A stretch of 64,000 nucleotides of DNA. Origin: Raineyella sp044508675 (lineage in GTDB: Bacteria; Actinomycetota; Actinomycetes; Propionibacteriales; Propionibacteriaceae). The stretch lies in contig JBIQHF010000016.1 in the NCBI GenBank assembly GCA_044508675.1, positions 8,822 through 72,821 on the forward strand, written 5' to 3'. Under the pieces are notes generated by a model. That model ran no database searches, was not told the origin of the DNA, and saw only the letters and a list, made by a program, of their open reading frames with translations. This document shows, in pieces, positions 8,333 through 16,593 of the stretch. The first letter of the stretch is position 1. Each line of letters opens with the position of its first letter. Position numbers and translations under genes: made by a program.

Positions 8333-9423
8333 CGGGCGGCCGCCCGCAGGATCATGTCGCAGAGCAGATCGGCGGCGTTGCCGGGGACCATGCCGCGGCC
8401 GGCGTCACGCATCCTGGCCAGGCGCTCCGGGTCGGTGACCAGCGGGGCGACCAGGCTCACCAGCCGGTCCGCGGTGCACTCGGAGTCGAGCAGCCGGAGG
8501 GCGCCCCCGGCCTGCACCAGCGCGTCGGCGTTGCGGGCCTGCTCCCCGTTGCCGTGCGGCAGCGGCACCAGCACGGTCGGCAGGCCGATCGCGATCGTCT
8601 CCATCACGGTGCCGGCACCGGAGCGCCCGAGCATCAGGTCGGCCACGGCGTACGCCCGCTCCATCGCGTCGACGTACGCGACCGGCCGGTAGGAGGCGCC
8701 GGTGGCCTCGTCGACGACCGGCTCCATGTCCGAGGTGAAATTGCGCGGGCCGAGTACGTGCAGCACCTGGATGCCGCGGGCGATCAGCTCCGGATACGCG
8801 TCGCGGACGGCGTTGTTGATGCTGCGGGCCCCCTGGGAGCCGCCGCTGACCAGGAGCGTCGGCAGCCCGGCCTCCAGCCGGAACTCGGCCCGGGCCGCCG
8901 GGGCGACGGCCTCCCGGTCCAGTCCGGTGATCTCGGCACGCAGCGGCATGCCGACCACCTGCGCGTGTCGCAGCGGCGTACCGGGGAAGGTGACGGCGAC
9001 CCGCTCGGTGAACCGGGTGGCGACCTTGTTGGCCAACCCGGGCACGGCGTTCTGCTCGTGGACGACGATCGGGATGCGCAGTTCGCTGGCGGCCAGATAG
9101 GCCGGCATCGCCACGTACCCGCCGAACCCGACCAGCACGTCGGCCCGATGGGCCTTCAGGATGCGACGGGCCTGGTTGATCGACCGGCGCAGCCGCACCG
9201 GCACCTTGGCCAGGTCGAGGTTGAGCCTGCGCGGCAGCGGGACCGGGTCGATGAGCTGCAGGTCGAGGCCGGCCGCGGGCACCACCCGGGTCTCCAGGCC
9301 CTTGGGCGTCCCGATGGCCAGGATGTGCACCCCGGGTTCCCGCTCCTTGAGCCGGTCCGCGGTGGCGATCAGCGGCGAGGTGTGGCCGGCGGTCCCCCCG
9401 CCGGCGAGCACGACATTGGTCAT
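8329..9423 (-). CDS. murG: UDP-GlcNAc:undecaprenyl-PP-MurNAc-pentapeptide transferase (MurG)
   Basis: 364 residues, GT28 glycosyltransferase that converts lipid I to lipid II at the inner face of the membrane. N-terminal glycine-rich loop GGGTAGHTSPLIATADRL, the HEQNAVPGLANK loop, the second G-loop VSGGSQGARSINNAV, and the donor-site signature MLGRSGAGTVMETIAIGLPTVLVPLPH with HGNGEQ are all present. The ATG directly abuts the ftsW stop (TAGATG), and the stop overlaps murC. Confidence 0.97.
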   Translation of the reverse strand: MTNVVLAGGGTAGHTSPLIATADRLKEREPGVHILAIGTPKGLETRVVPAAGLDLQLIDPVPLPRRLNLDLAKVPVRLRRSINQARRILKAHRADVLVGFGGYVAMPAYLAASELRIPIVVHEQNAVPGLANKVATRFTERVAVTFPGTPLRHAQVVGMPLRAEITGLDREAVAPAARAEFRLEAGLPTLLVSGGSQGARSINNAVRDAYPELIARGIQVLHVLGPRNFTSDMEPVVDEATGASYRPVAYVDAMERAYAVADLMLGRSGAGTVMETIAIGLPTVLVPLPHGNGEQARNADALVQAGGALRLLDSECTADRLVSLVAPLVTDPERLARMRDAGRGMVPGNAADLLCDMILRAAAR

Positions 9424-10824
9424 CTACCTGTTCCTCCCCTTCCGCTCGCGGGTGGATGCCTCGCGTCCCCCACGCCGCCTGCTGTTCCCTTGGCCATCAG
9501 GTGCGCCGGTGCGCATGCCGGCGTCCGGTGCGCCGGTGCGTGCGCCCGGGTCCGGTGCGCCGGTGCTCCGGCTGTCGACGACGGCACTGACCCGGCCGAT
9601 CGCCTGCTGCTGGGCCTCCGCCCGGGACCGCCGTTGCCGCTCCGCGACCGCGCCCGGCTCCGCTCGGGCACACGACATCAGCAGTCCCACGGCCACCAGC
9701 GTAGCCACGATCGCCGACCCTCCGTACGAGATGAACGGCAGCGGTACGCCCATCACCGGCCACAGCCTCAGCACGACAGCGATGTTGACGAAGGCCTGGA
9801 AGGTGATCCACCCGGTCACGCCGGCGGCCAGGTAGCGCTGGTAGGGGCGTACGGAGCGCCGCATGATCCGTATCCCGGCCCAGCCGAGCAGGGCGAACAG
9901 GGCCACGACGGACAAGGTGCCGAACAGTCCGAGCTCCTCGCCCACCACGGCGAGGATGTAGTCGGTGTGGGCCTCGGGCAGTCCACCCCACTTCTGCCGA
10001 CTCGCTCCCAGGCTGAGCCCCCACCAGCCGCCGGAGGCGAGGGCATAGGTGCCCATCATGTTCTGGTAGTTCTCGTTGGTGATGCCGTCCTGCGGGCGCA
10101 GGAACGTGAGCATCCGCATCGCCCGGTAGGGGGTGGAGACGATCAGCGCCCCGACGGCGGCCGTGGCGATCGTCCCGATGCCGGCGAAGAAGACCAGCGG
10201 GACCCCGGCGACCCACAGCACGGCGGCGACCATCGCGACCATCACCACGGCCGAGCCGAGGTCGCCCTGCAGCACGGTCAGGCCGAGCAGGAGACCGGAC
10301 CAGACCAGGTAGGGCCACAGGATGCGGCGCAGCTGGTCGAGCTCCCGGTCGTGCCGGGCCAGGACGTCGGCCCCCCACCAGGCGATGGCGACCTTGGCGA
10401 ACTCGGACGGCTGCCCGGAGAACGGCCCGATCTCCAGCCAGTTGCGGTTGCCGTTGGCCTCGAAGCCGAGCGGGGTGTACGTCGCCAACAGCCCGACCAG
10501 GGCCAGCACGTACATCCCGATCGACAGCGGACGCGTCTTCTCCGGCGGAGCCAGCGCCAGGGGGAGGGCGAGGACCAAGCCGAGCGCGGTGAACCCGAAC
10601 TGGCGCAGGAAGATCACGTAAGAGTTCCCGTCGTAGCGGGTGTACGACAGCACGCTCGAGGCCGACAGCACCATCGTCGACCCGACGAACAGCAACAGCA
10701 CCACCGAGGTGGCGAGCAGGGCCTGGCTGGCACGGGGGTGGTCGAGCCACCCCCGCACGGTCGCGGATGTGGTGGTCACCCAGTGTCGAGTGCCTCCCGC
10801 CAGGTTGCGGGTGTCGATCGCCAT
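9424..10824 (-). CDS. ftsW: SEDS peptidoglycan glycosyltransferase FtsW
   Basis: 466 residues with ten hydrophobic segments. SEDS signatures include EFAKVAIAWWGADVLARH, the GSAVVMVAMV region with the catalytic-type Asp in VLQGDLGSA, and PFISYGGSAIVATLVAVGLLMS near the end. FtsW polymerises lipid II at the septum with FtsI. The cytosolic C-terminus (~400-466) has a 9-residue repeat (TGAPDPGAR, TGAPDAGMR, TGAPDGQGN) and a basic end. ATG at 10824 has GGAGG 9 nt upstream and lies 48 bp after murD. Confidence 0.95.
   Translation of the reverse strand: MAIDTRNLAGGTRHWVTTTSATVRGWLDHPRASQALLATSVVLLLFVGSTMVLSASSVLSYTRYDGNSYVIFLRQFGFTALGLVLALPLALAPPEKTRPLSIGMYVLALVGLLATYTPLGFEANGNRNWLEIGPFSGQPSEFAKVAIAWWGADVLARHDRELDQLRRILWPYLVWSGLLLGLTVLQGDLGSAVVMVAMVAAVLWVAGVPLVFFAGIGTIATAAVGALIVSTPYRAMRMLTFLRPQDGITNENYQNMMGTYALASGGWWGLSLGASRQKWGGLPEAHTDYILAVVGEELGLFGTLSVVALFALLGWAGIRIMRRSVRPYQRYLAAGVTGWITFQAFVNIAVVLRLWPVMGVPLPFISYGGSAIVATLVAVGLLMSCARAEPGAVAERQRRSRAEAQQQAIGRVSAVVDSRSTGAPDPGARTGAPDAGMRTGAPDGQGNSRRRGGREASTRERKGRNR
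9501..9571 (-). repeat. 27-bp tandem repeat in ftsW C-terminus
   Basis: About 2.6 copies of a 27-bp unit beginning GTGCGCCGGTGC on the plus strand (9501, 9528, 9555). It is in frame and encodes 9-residue Thr-Gly-Ala-Pro-Asp repeats in the cytosolic tail. Confidence 0.85.
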
Positions 10825-10872
10825 CGGGCGGATCCTCCGTTGCTGTCGTGCGGTGCCCGACAGCGGTGGCGG

Positions 10873-12330
10873 TCAGGCCTGGTCCAGCGCCTTTGCCGCC
10901 CGTGCGAAGTCGTCGCCGCGGGCCGCGTAGTCCGGCCACATGTCCTTGCTGGCACAACCGGGTGCCAGCAGGACGGTGTCACCGGGGCGGGCCATCCGTG
11001 CTGCCGTGGCCACGACCTGCGCCATGACCCCAGTGTCGGACGAATCAAAGATCTCGACGGGGACGTCGGGGGCGTGTCGTCGCAGGGCCTCGGCGATCAC
11101 CTGCCGATCCACGCCGAGCAGCACCACGCCGCGCAGGCGTGGAGCGATCGCCGCGACCAGGTCGTCGAAGCCGGTGCCCTTCCCCTGTCCCCCGGCGACC
11201 CAGACCACCGAGTCGAAGGCGTGCAGCGAGGACAGCGCCGCGTGCGGGTTGGTGGCCTTCGAGTCGTCGACGTACGTGACGCCGTCCACCTGGGCGACGG
11301 TCTGGATCCGGTGCCCACCCAGGCGTAGGGTGCGCAGGCCGTCCCGGACCGCGGTCGCCGGCACCCCGTAGGAGCGGGCCAGGGCGGCCGCGGCGAGGGC
11401 GTTGGCGACGTTGTGCGGGGCATACGGCTGAACGTCGCTGACGGCGGCCAGTTCGAGGGCGGAGTCCTTGCGCTGGGCCACGAAGGCGCGATCGACGAGC
11501 AGGTCGTCCACGACGCCGAGCATCGAGGGGGCCGGGATCCCGAGGGTGAAGCCGATCGCCCGGGCCCCCTCGGCGACGTCCGCCTCCTCGACCATCCGCT
11601 CGGTGTTCGGGTCGGCGACGTTGTAGACGCACGCATGCGTGACGCGCTCGTAGATCCGGGCCTTGTCTGCGGCGTACTCGGCCATCGACGGGTACCACTC
11701 GAGATGGTCCTGCTCGATGTTGAGCACCGTCGCCGAGTGGGCGGCCAGGCTGTGGGACCAGTGCAGCTGGAAGCTGGACAGCTCCACCGCCAACACGTCG
11801 TACGGCTCGGGGTCCAGGACGGTCTCCATCACCGGCTTGCCGATGTTGCCGCAGGCCACGGCTCGCAGACCGGCGGCCTGCAGCATCGACTCGAGCATCT
11901 GGGTGGTGGTTGTCTTGCCGTTGGTGCCGGTGACCGCGAGCCAGGCGGGCGTGCGATCCGGGTGCTGGAGCCGCCACGCGAGTTCGACCTCACCGTAGAT
12001 CGGCACGCCACGGGCGGCGGCCTGGGCCAGGAGCGGCGTGGTCGGTCGCCAGCCCGGGGAGGTGACCACCAGGTCGACCCGGTCGGGCAGCGTCGCGGTG
12101 GACCCGGGGCCGAGCCGGATCTCGGCGCCGAGGACCTCCAGCACCTGGGCACGCTCGGCGGTCTCCTGCCGGTCGGAGTCGTCGAGGACCAGGACCCGGG
12201 CACCCAGCTCGAGCAGGGCATCGGCGGCCGCGAAGCCCGAGGTACCCAGCCCTGCGACCACCACCCGGGCCTGGGGCCACGGGGAGAAACGGTCGGCGGC
12301 GCCGATCCAGTCCGGTCGCAGGCCGCTCAC
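10873..12330 (-). CDS. murD: UDP-N-acetylmuramoyl-L-alanine--D-glutamate ligase (MurD)
   Basis: 485 residues. Adds D-Glu to UDP-MurNAc-L-Ala. N-terminal VVVAGLGTSGFAAADALLELGARVLVLDDSD; ATP loop VTGTNGKTTTTQML; ELSSFQLHW; NIEQDHLEWYPSM; YVDDSKATNPHAALSSL; and WVAGGQGKGTGFDDL. The GTG start at 12330 overlaps the mraY stop as GTGA, and the shorter N-terminus fits MurD better than the long upstream frame, which would lie inside mraY. It ends 48 bp before ftsW. Confidence 0.96.
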   Translation of the reverse strand: MSGLRPDWIGAADRFSPWPQARVVVAGLGTSGFAAADALLELGARVLVLDDSDRQETAERAQVLEVLGAEIRLGPGSTATLPDRVDLVVTSPGWRPTTPLLAQAAARGVPIYGEVELAWRLQHPDRTPAWLAVTGTNGKTTTTQMLESMLQAAGLRAVACGNIGKPVMETVLDPEPYDVLAVELSSFQLHWSHSLAAHSATVLNIEQDHLEWYPSMAEYAADKARIYERVTHACVYNVADPNTERMVEEADVAEGARAIGFTLGIPAPSMLGVVDDLLVDRAFVAQRKDSALELAAVSDVQPYAPHNVANALAAAALARSYGVPATAVRDGLRTLRLGGHRIQTVAQVDGVTYVDDSKATNPHAALSSLHAFDSVVWVAGGQGKGTGFDDLVAAIAPRLRGVVLLGVDRQVIAEALRRHAPDVPVEIFDSSDTGVMAQVVATAARMARPGDTVLLAPGCASKDMWPDYAARGDDFARAAKALDQA

Positions 12331-13421
12331 TGGCCCAGCCCCGCCACCCACTCGCCGTAGAACAGCCCGACGCCCAGCGCGACGAAGCAGCCGGCGATGA
12401 TCCAGAAGCGGATCACGATGGTGACCTCGGACCAGCCGACCATCTCGAAGTGGTGCTGCAGCGGGGCCATCTTGAAGACCCGTCTGCCGGTGCCGGTCCG
12501 CCACCTGGTGAACTTGAAGAAGCTGGTCTGGATGATCACCGACAGGGTGATGATGACGAACAGCCCGCCCAGGATGATCAACAGCAGTTCGGTGCGGCTC
12601 GTGATGGCCAGGCCGGCCAGGCCGCCACCGAGGGCCAGCGAGCCCGAGTCACCCATGAAGATCTTGGCCGGCTTCGCGTTCCACCAGAGGAAGCCGAAGC
12701 AGGCCCCCGTCAGGGCCACGGCGACGACCGCCAGGTCGTACGGGTCCCGGACCTCGTAGCACTTGGACAACGACGAGGGGTTGGGCTGGGCACAGGACTG
12801 GTTGAACTGCCACAGGTTGATCAACGCGTACGCGCCGAAGACCATCGTCGAGGCCCCGGCGGCCAACCCGTCGAGTCCATCGGTGAGGTTGACCGCGTTG
12901 GACGTACCGAGGATCAGCAGCAGGAACCAGATGACGGCCAGCCACAGCGGCAACTGGAGCCAGGAGATGTCGCGCAGGAAGGAGATGACCGGCGAGGCGG
13001 GGGTGAGTCCGCGTTCGTCGGGGAAGTTGAGGGCGAGGACGCCGAAGGCGACCGCGACGACGGTCTGGCCGACCAGCTTCTGGGCCGGGGTCAGGCCGAG
13101 GGAGCGCTTGTTCGAGATCTTGGTCCAGTCGTCGAGGAAGCCGACCAAACCGGTGCCCGCGAACAGCATCAGCACCAGCAGGCCGCTGGCGGTCGGCCGG
13201 GTCCAGGAGACCAGGTGGGCCAGTGCGTAGGCCAGCAGCACCGCGATGATGATGACGATGCCACCCATCGTCGGGGTCCCCCGCTTGGTGTGGTGCGAGG
13301 TCGGGCCGTCGTCACGGATGAACTGCCCATAGCCCTTCTTGACCAGCACCCCGATCGCCGCGCGGGTCCCCAGCAGGGTCCCCACGAGTGCGAACGCGCC
13401 CGCCAGCAGGATCGTGATCAA
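12327..13421 (-). CDS. mraY: Phospho-MurNAc-pentapeptide transferase (MraY)
   Basis: 364 residues, ten-helix membrane enzyme that transfers phospho-MurNAc-pentapeptide to undecaprenyl phosphate, forming lipid I. Conserved loops: GPTSHHTKRGTPTMGG (~40-55), FLDDWTKI (catalytic Asp pair), NAVNLTDGLDGLAAG and MGDSGSLALGG; PLQHHFEMVGWSE near the C-terminus. The only plausible start is TTG at 13421, overlapping the murF stop (TTGA) with GGAGGGG 4-5 nt upstream. Confidence 0.96.
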   Translation of the reverse strand: MITILLAGAFALVGTLLGTRAAIGVLVKKGYGQFIRDDGPTSHHTKRGTPTMGGIVIIIAVLLAYALAHLVSWTRPTASGLLVLMLFAGTGLVGFLDDWTKISNKRSLGLTPAQKLVGQTVVAVAFGVLALNFPDERGLTPASPVISFLRDISWLQLPLWLAVIWFLLLILGTSNAVNLTDGLDGLAAGASTMVFGAYALINLWQFNQSCAQPNPSSLSKCYEVRDPYDLAVVAVALTGACFGFLWWNAKPAKIFMGDSGSLALGGGLAGLAITSRTELLLIILGGLFVIITLSVIIQTSFFKFTRWRTGTGRRVFKMAPLQHHFEMVGWSEVTIVIRFWIIAGCFVALGVGLFYGEWVAGLGQ

Positions 13422-14929
13422 CGTGCCCCTCCAGTCTCGTCGGCGTTCGGCTGCCCGGTGACGCCGGCGGCAAGGGCTGCCGCGACAGTCTCCAAGGCCA
13501 GTCCGCGGGACGCCTTCACCAGGACCACGTCAGCGGGCCCCAGTGGCGCCGCGGAAGTGGCCATCGCGAACTTATCAGCAACCACGCCGACCCTGATGTC
13601 GACAGCTGACTGGGTGGCACCGGCGACGATGTCGTCGGCGTACTCACCGATGGCGAGCAGGTCGGTCACCCCCAGCCCGGCGGCCAGGGCACCGATCCTG
13701 TGGTGCTCGCCGGCCGCGGCCTCGCCCAGCTCGAGCATGTCACCCAGCAGGGCCCAGACCCGTGCCCGGGGGTCGCGGGCCCGCCGGCGATCACCGATCC
13801 GGGCCAGGGTGGCGAGGGCGCTGGCCATGGAGTCCGGGTTGGCGTTGTAGGTGTCGTTGAGGACCACCACCCCGTCGGCCCGCTCGGTGACCTCCATCCG
13901 CCAGGGAGACAGGGCCTGCGCCCCGGTCAGCGCCCGGGCGATCCGCTCGGCGTCGAGGCCGAGGACGTAGCCGACGGCCGCGGCGGCCAGGGCGTTCGGC
14001 ACCTGGTGCGCGCCCAGCTGGCGCAGGCGGACCGGGAAGGTCGAGGTCACCACCTCGGTCCCGTCCGGCATCCGGCCGGTCCGGTCCTCGATGTGCAGGG
14101 TGAAGGAGAACCGGTCGAGCTCGTCGGGCCGCACGTCCTCGGCCCAGACCAGCACCTCTCCCCCGTCGGCGGGACGAGCACCCACCGCGAATCGGACGAT
14201 GTGGGCGGGCGTACGCTCCGACATCGCACTGACCCGGGCATCGTCGCCGTTCAGGACCGCCCACCCGTCCGGCCCAAGTGCCTCGACCAGCTCGCCCTTC
14301 GCCCGGGCGATCACGTCCTGGGAGCCGAACTCGCCGAGGTGGGCGTGCCCGACGTTCAGCACCACCCCGACCGTCGGCGGGGTGATCGTGCACAGGTAGG
14401 CGACGTGGCCCAGGCCGCGCGCCCCCATCTCGGTGACGAGGTAGCGGGTCGCCTCGTCGCACCGGGTGGCCGTCAGTGGGGCCCCGATCTCGTTGTTGAA
14501 CGAGCCGACCGGGGACACCGTCGGGCCGGCGATGCGCAGCACCTGGCCGACCAGGTCCTTGGTGGAGGTCTTGCCGGACGAGCCGGTGATGCCGACCACG
14601 GACAGGTCGGGGCCGGTGGCCACCACGTGACGCGCCAGGGCGGCCAGGGCCTGCTGCGGGTCAGCGACGACCAGGCACGGCACGCCGGCCTCGACCGGGC
14701 GCTGGGTGATCGCGGCGGCCGCACCGTTCGCGACGGCAGCGGCGACGTAGTCGTGTCCGTCCACGGACTCGCCGGGGAAGGCGACGAACAGCGAACCGGG
14801 GGTGGCCAGGTGGGAGTCGATCACGACATCGGGGCCGACCAGCAGGTCGGGAGGGGCATCGGCGTCTCCGGGCTGGACGATCCGGGCGTCGATCGCAGCA
14901 GCGATCTCGGCGATCGGGCGAGGTTGCAT
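13418..14929 (-). CDS. murF: UDP-MurNAc-tripeptide--D-alanyl-D-alanine ligase (MurF)
   Basis: 503 residues. Adds D-Ala-D-Ala to complete the UDP-MurNAc-pentapeptide. Substrate domain with VVIDSHLATPGSLFVAFPGE; ATP loop VGITGSSGKTSTKDL; FNNEIGAPLT; MGARGLGHVAYLC; LNVGHAHLGEFGS; NDTYNANPDSMASAL; LLGDMLELGE. The ATG at 14929 (MQPRPIAEIAAAI) is one base after the murE stop (TGA-c-ATG) and preceded by GGAGGACTGAC within murE. A longer upstream frame overlaps murE and is not homologous. Confidence 0.96.
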   Translation of the reverse strand: MQPRPIAEIAAAIDARIVQPGDADAPPDLLVGPDVVIDSHLATPGSLFVAFPGESVDGHDYVAAAVANGAAAAITQRPVEAGVPCLVVADPQQALAALARHVVATGPDLSVVGITGSSGKTSTKDLVGQVLRIAGPTVSPVGSFNNEIGAPLTATRCDEATRYLVTEMGARGLGHVAYLCTITPPTVGVVLNVGHAHLGEFGSQDVIARAKGELVEALGPDGWAVLNGDDARVSAMSERTPAHIVRFAVGARPADGGEVLVWAEDVRPDELDRFSFTLHIEDRTGRMPDGTEVVTSTFPVRLRQLGAHQVPNALAAAAVGYVLGLDAERIARALTGAQALSPWRMEVTERADGVVVLNDTYNANPDSMASALATLARIGDRRRARDPRARVWALLGDMLELGEAAAGEHHRIGALAAGLGVTDLLAIGEYADDIVAGATQSAVDIRVGVVADKFAMATSAAPLGPADVVLVKASRGLALETVAAALAAGVTGQPNADETGGAR

Positions 14930-14930
14930 G

Positions 14931-16541
14931 TCAGTCCTCCTTGGAGTGCCAGGCGGCACGAATGGCCTCGACATCGTCGAAGGGTACGGTGTCCTCCCCG
15001 ATGGTCTGGCCCTGTTCATGGCCCTTGCCGAGCACGGCGACGATGTCGTCCGGCCGGGCCAGACCGAGTGCGGCGGCGATCGCGGTGGCCCGCCCGCCGC
15101 CGTCCATGACCTCCACGCCCTCGCCGTGGCCGGGCCGGGCCGTGGCCACCGCACCCGAACGCAGCGCCTCCTCGGCACCCGCCAGCACGGCGGCCCGGAT
15201 CGACGACGGGTCTTCGGAGCGGGGGTTGTCGTCAGTGACGACGACCACGTCCGCCCAGGTCGCCGCGGCAGCGCCGATCGGGCCACGCTTGGCCCGGTCC
15301 CGGTCACCACCGCAACCGAGCACCGCGATCACCCGGCCACCGGTCCCCGTACGGTCCACCCGCTCGGTGAGGGCCTGCAGGGCGGAGGTGACCGCCTGGG
15401 GCGTGTGGGCGAAGTCGACCACGGCGAGCGGCGCATCGGCACCGAGGTCGACGACCTGCATCCGGCCGGGGACCTGGGCAGTGGCCAGTCCGGGCAGCGC
15501 CGCCTCGAGGTCGACGCCGGCCAGTGCCAGCATCGCCGCGCAGGTCACGGCGTTGCGGGCGTTGAACAGGCCCGGCAGCCCCACCTCGATGTCCAGCGGC
15601 CCCAGCGGGGACCGCACATGCACCCGGGAGCCGCCGTTGGCCAGGGCACTGACCTCGGAGGCGTACCAGTCGGCGCCCGGGTCGCCGAAGCTGGTGGTGT
15701 GGACCCGGGCCAGCCGCTCGCCGGATTCGCGGGCCAACCGCGCACCCCACTCGTCATCGATGCTGACCACCGCGGCATCGGTGTGCTCCGGGGCGAACAG
15801 GGCGGCCTTGGCCCGGTAGTAGTCCTCCATCGTGGCGTGGAAGTCCAGGTGGTCGCGGCCGAGGTTGGTGAAGGCGGCCACCCGGAAGGGCACCGCCTCG
15901 GCCCGCTGGTACGCCATCGCGTGCGAGGAGACCTCCATCGCCACGGAGTCCGCACCGGTCTCCACCATCACGGCCAGCAGTGCCTGCAGGTCCACCGATT
16001 CCGGCGTGGTGATGGTCGTCCGGGACGTGTCCAGGCAGATCGGGCCGACGTGGAAGCCGAGCGTGCCGATGGTCCCGGCCGTACGTCCGGCGGCGGCCAG
16101 CCCGGCGGCGAGCATGGCGACCGTGGTGGTCTTGCCGTTGGTGCCGGTCACCGCGTACATGGTCAGGGCCTCGGCCGGCCGTCCGTACACCTCGGCGGCC
16201 CAGTGGGCCATCACCGTGCGCGGCCGGTCGACGACGACCAGGGGCAGGCCCGCCGCGGCACCGCTCGCGGCACCGTCCGGGTCGGTGAGGATCGCCACGG
16301 CTCCGGCCTGCAGGGCTGCGGCGGCGAACCGGATGCCGTGCGTGCGGCTGCCGGGCAGCGCGACGTACGCGTCGCCGGGCCGGACCTGGCGCGAGTCCAG
16401 CGTCAGCCCACTGACCATGACGTCGTGGACATTGACGTCGACCGTACGGGGAGGGTGGCCAGATTCGGCCAGGTTGCACAGGTCTGCGAGCGAACGGGGG
16501 TGGAGATTCCGGGGACGCAGCGGCCCATTCGATGTCGGCAC
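14931..16541 (-). CDS. murE: UDP-MurNAc-L-Ala-D-Glu--diaminopimelate ligase (MurE)
   Basis: 536 residues. Adds the diamino acid at position 3 of the stem peptide. Shown by GLTLDSRQVRPGDAYVALPG, the ATP loop VTGTNGKTTTVAM, MEVSSHAMAYQR, TNLGRDHLDFHATMEDY and VDFAHTPQAV. The motif DDNPRSEDP is the DNPR box typical of diaminopimelate-adding MurE (Lys-adding enzymes differ); it does not tell meso- from LL-DAP. The GTG at 16541 sits 6 nt after a TACGGT -10 element, suggesting a leaderless promoter in the 52-bp gap behind ftsI. Confidence 0.95.
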   Translation of the reverse strand: MPTSNGPLRPRNLHPRSLADLCNLAESGHPPRTVDVNVHDVMVSGLTLDSRQVRPGDAYVALPGSRTHGIRFAAAALQAGAVAILTDPDGAASGAAAGLPLVVVDRPRTVMAHWAAEVYGRPAEALTMYAVTGTNGKTTTVAMLAAGLAAAGRTAGTIGTLGFHVGPICLDTSRTTITTPESVDLQALLAVMVETGADSVAMEVSSHAMAYQRAEAVPFRVAAFTNLGRDHLDFHATMEDYYRAKAALFAPEHTDAAVVSIDDEWGARLARESGERLARVHTTSFGDPGADWYASEVSALANGGSRVHVRSPLGPLDIEVGLPGLFNARNAVTCAAMLALAGVDLEAALPGLATAQVPGRMQVVDLGADAPLAVVDFAHTPQAVTSALQALTERVDRTGTGGRVIAVLGCGGDRDRAKRGPIGAAAATWADVVVVTDDNPRSEDPSSIRAAVLAGAEEALRSGAVATARPGHGEGVEVMDGGGRATAIAAALGLARPDDIVAVLGKGHEQGQTIGEDTVPFDDVEAIRAAWHSKED

Positions 16542-16547
16542 AGTCAG

Positions 16548-16553
16548 ACCGTA
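16548..16553 (-). promoter_or_regulatory. Candidate -10 of a leaderless murE promoter
   Basis: TACGGT on the minus strand ends 6 nt before the murE GTG, the same geometry seen at many other starts in this window. Confidence 0.45.
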
Positions 16554-16593
16554 CCCATCACCGGCTGGGGCCCGTGACGGTGACCATCCCAGG

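Noticed and set aside
8326..11328. 1000-residue plus-strand frame across murG-ftsW-murD
   Set aside because: His/Gln/Gly/Arg-rich antisense frame; three well-conserved genes lie on the other strand.
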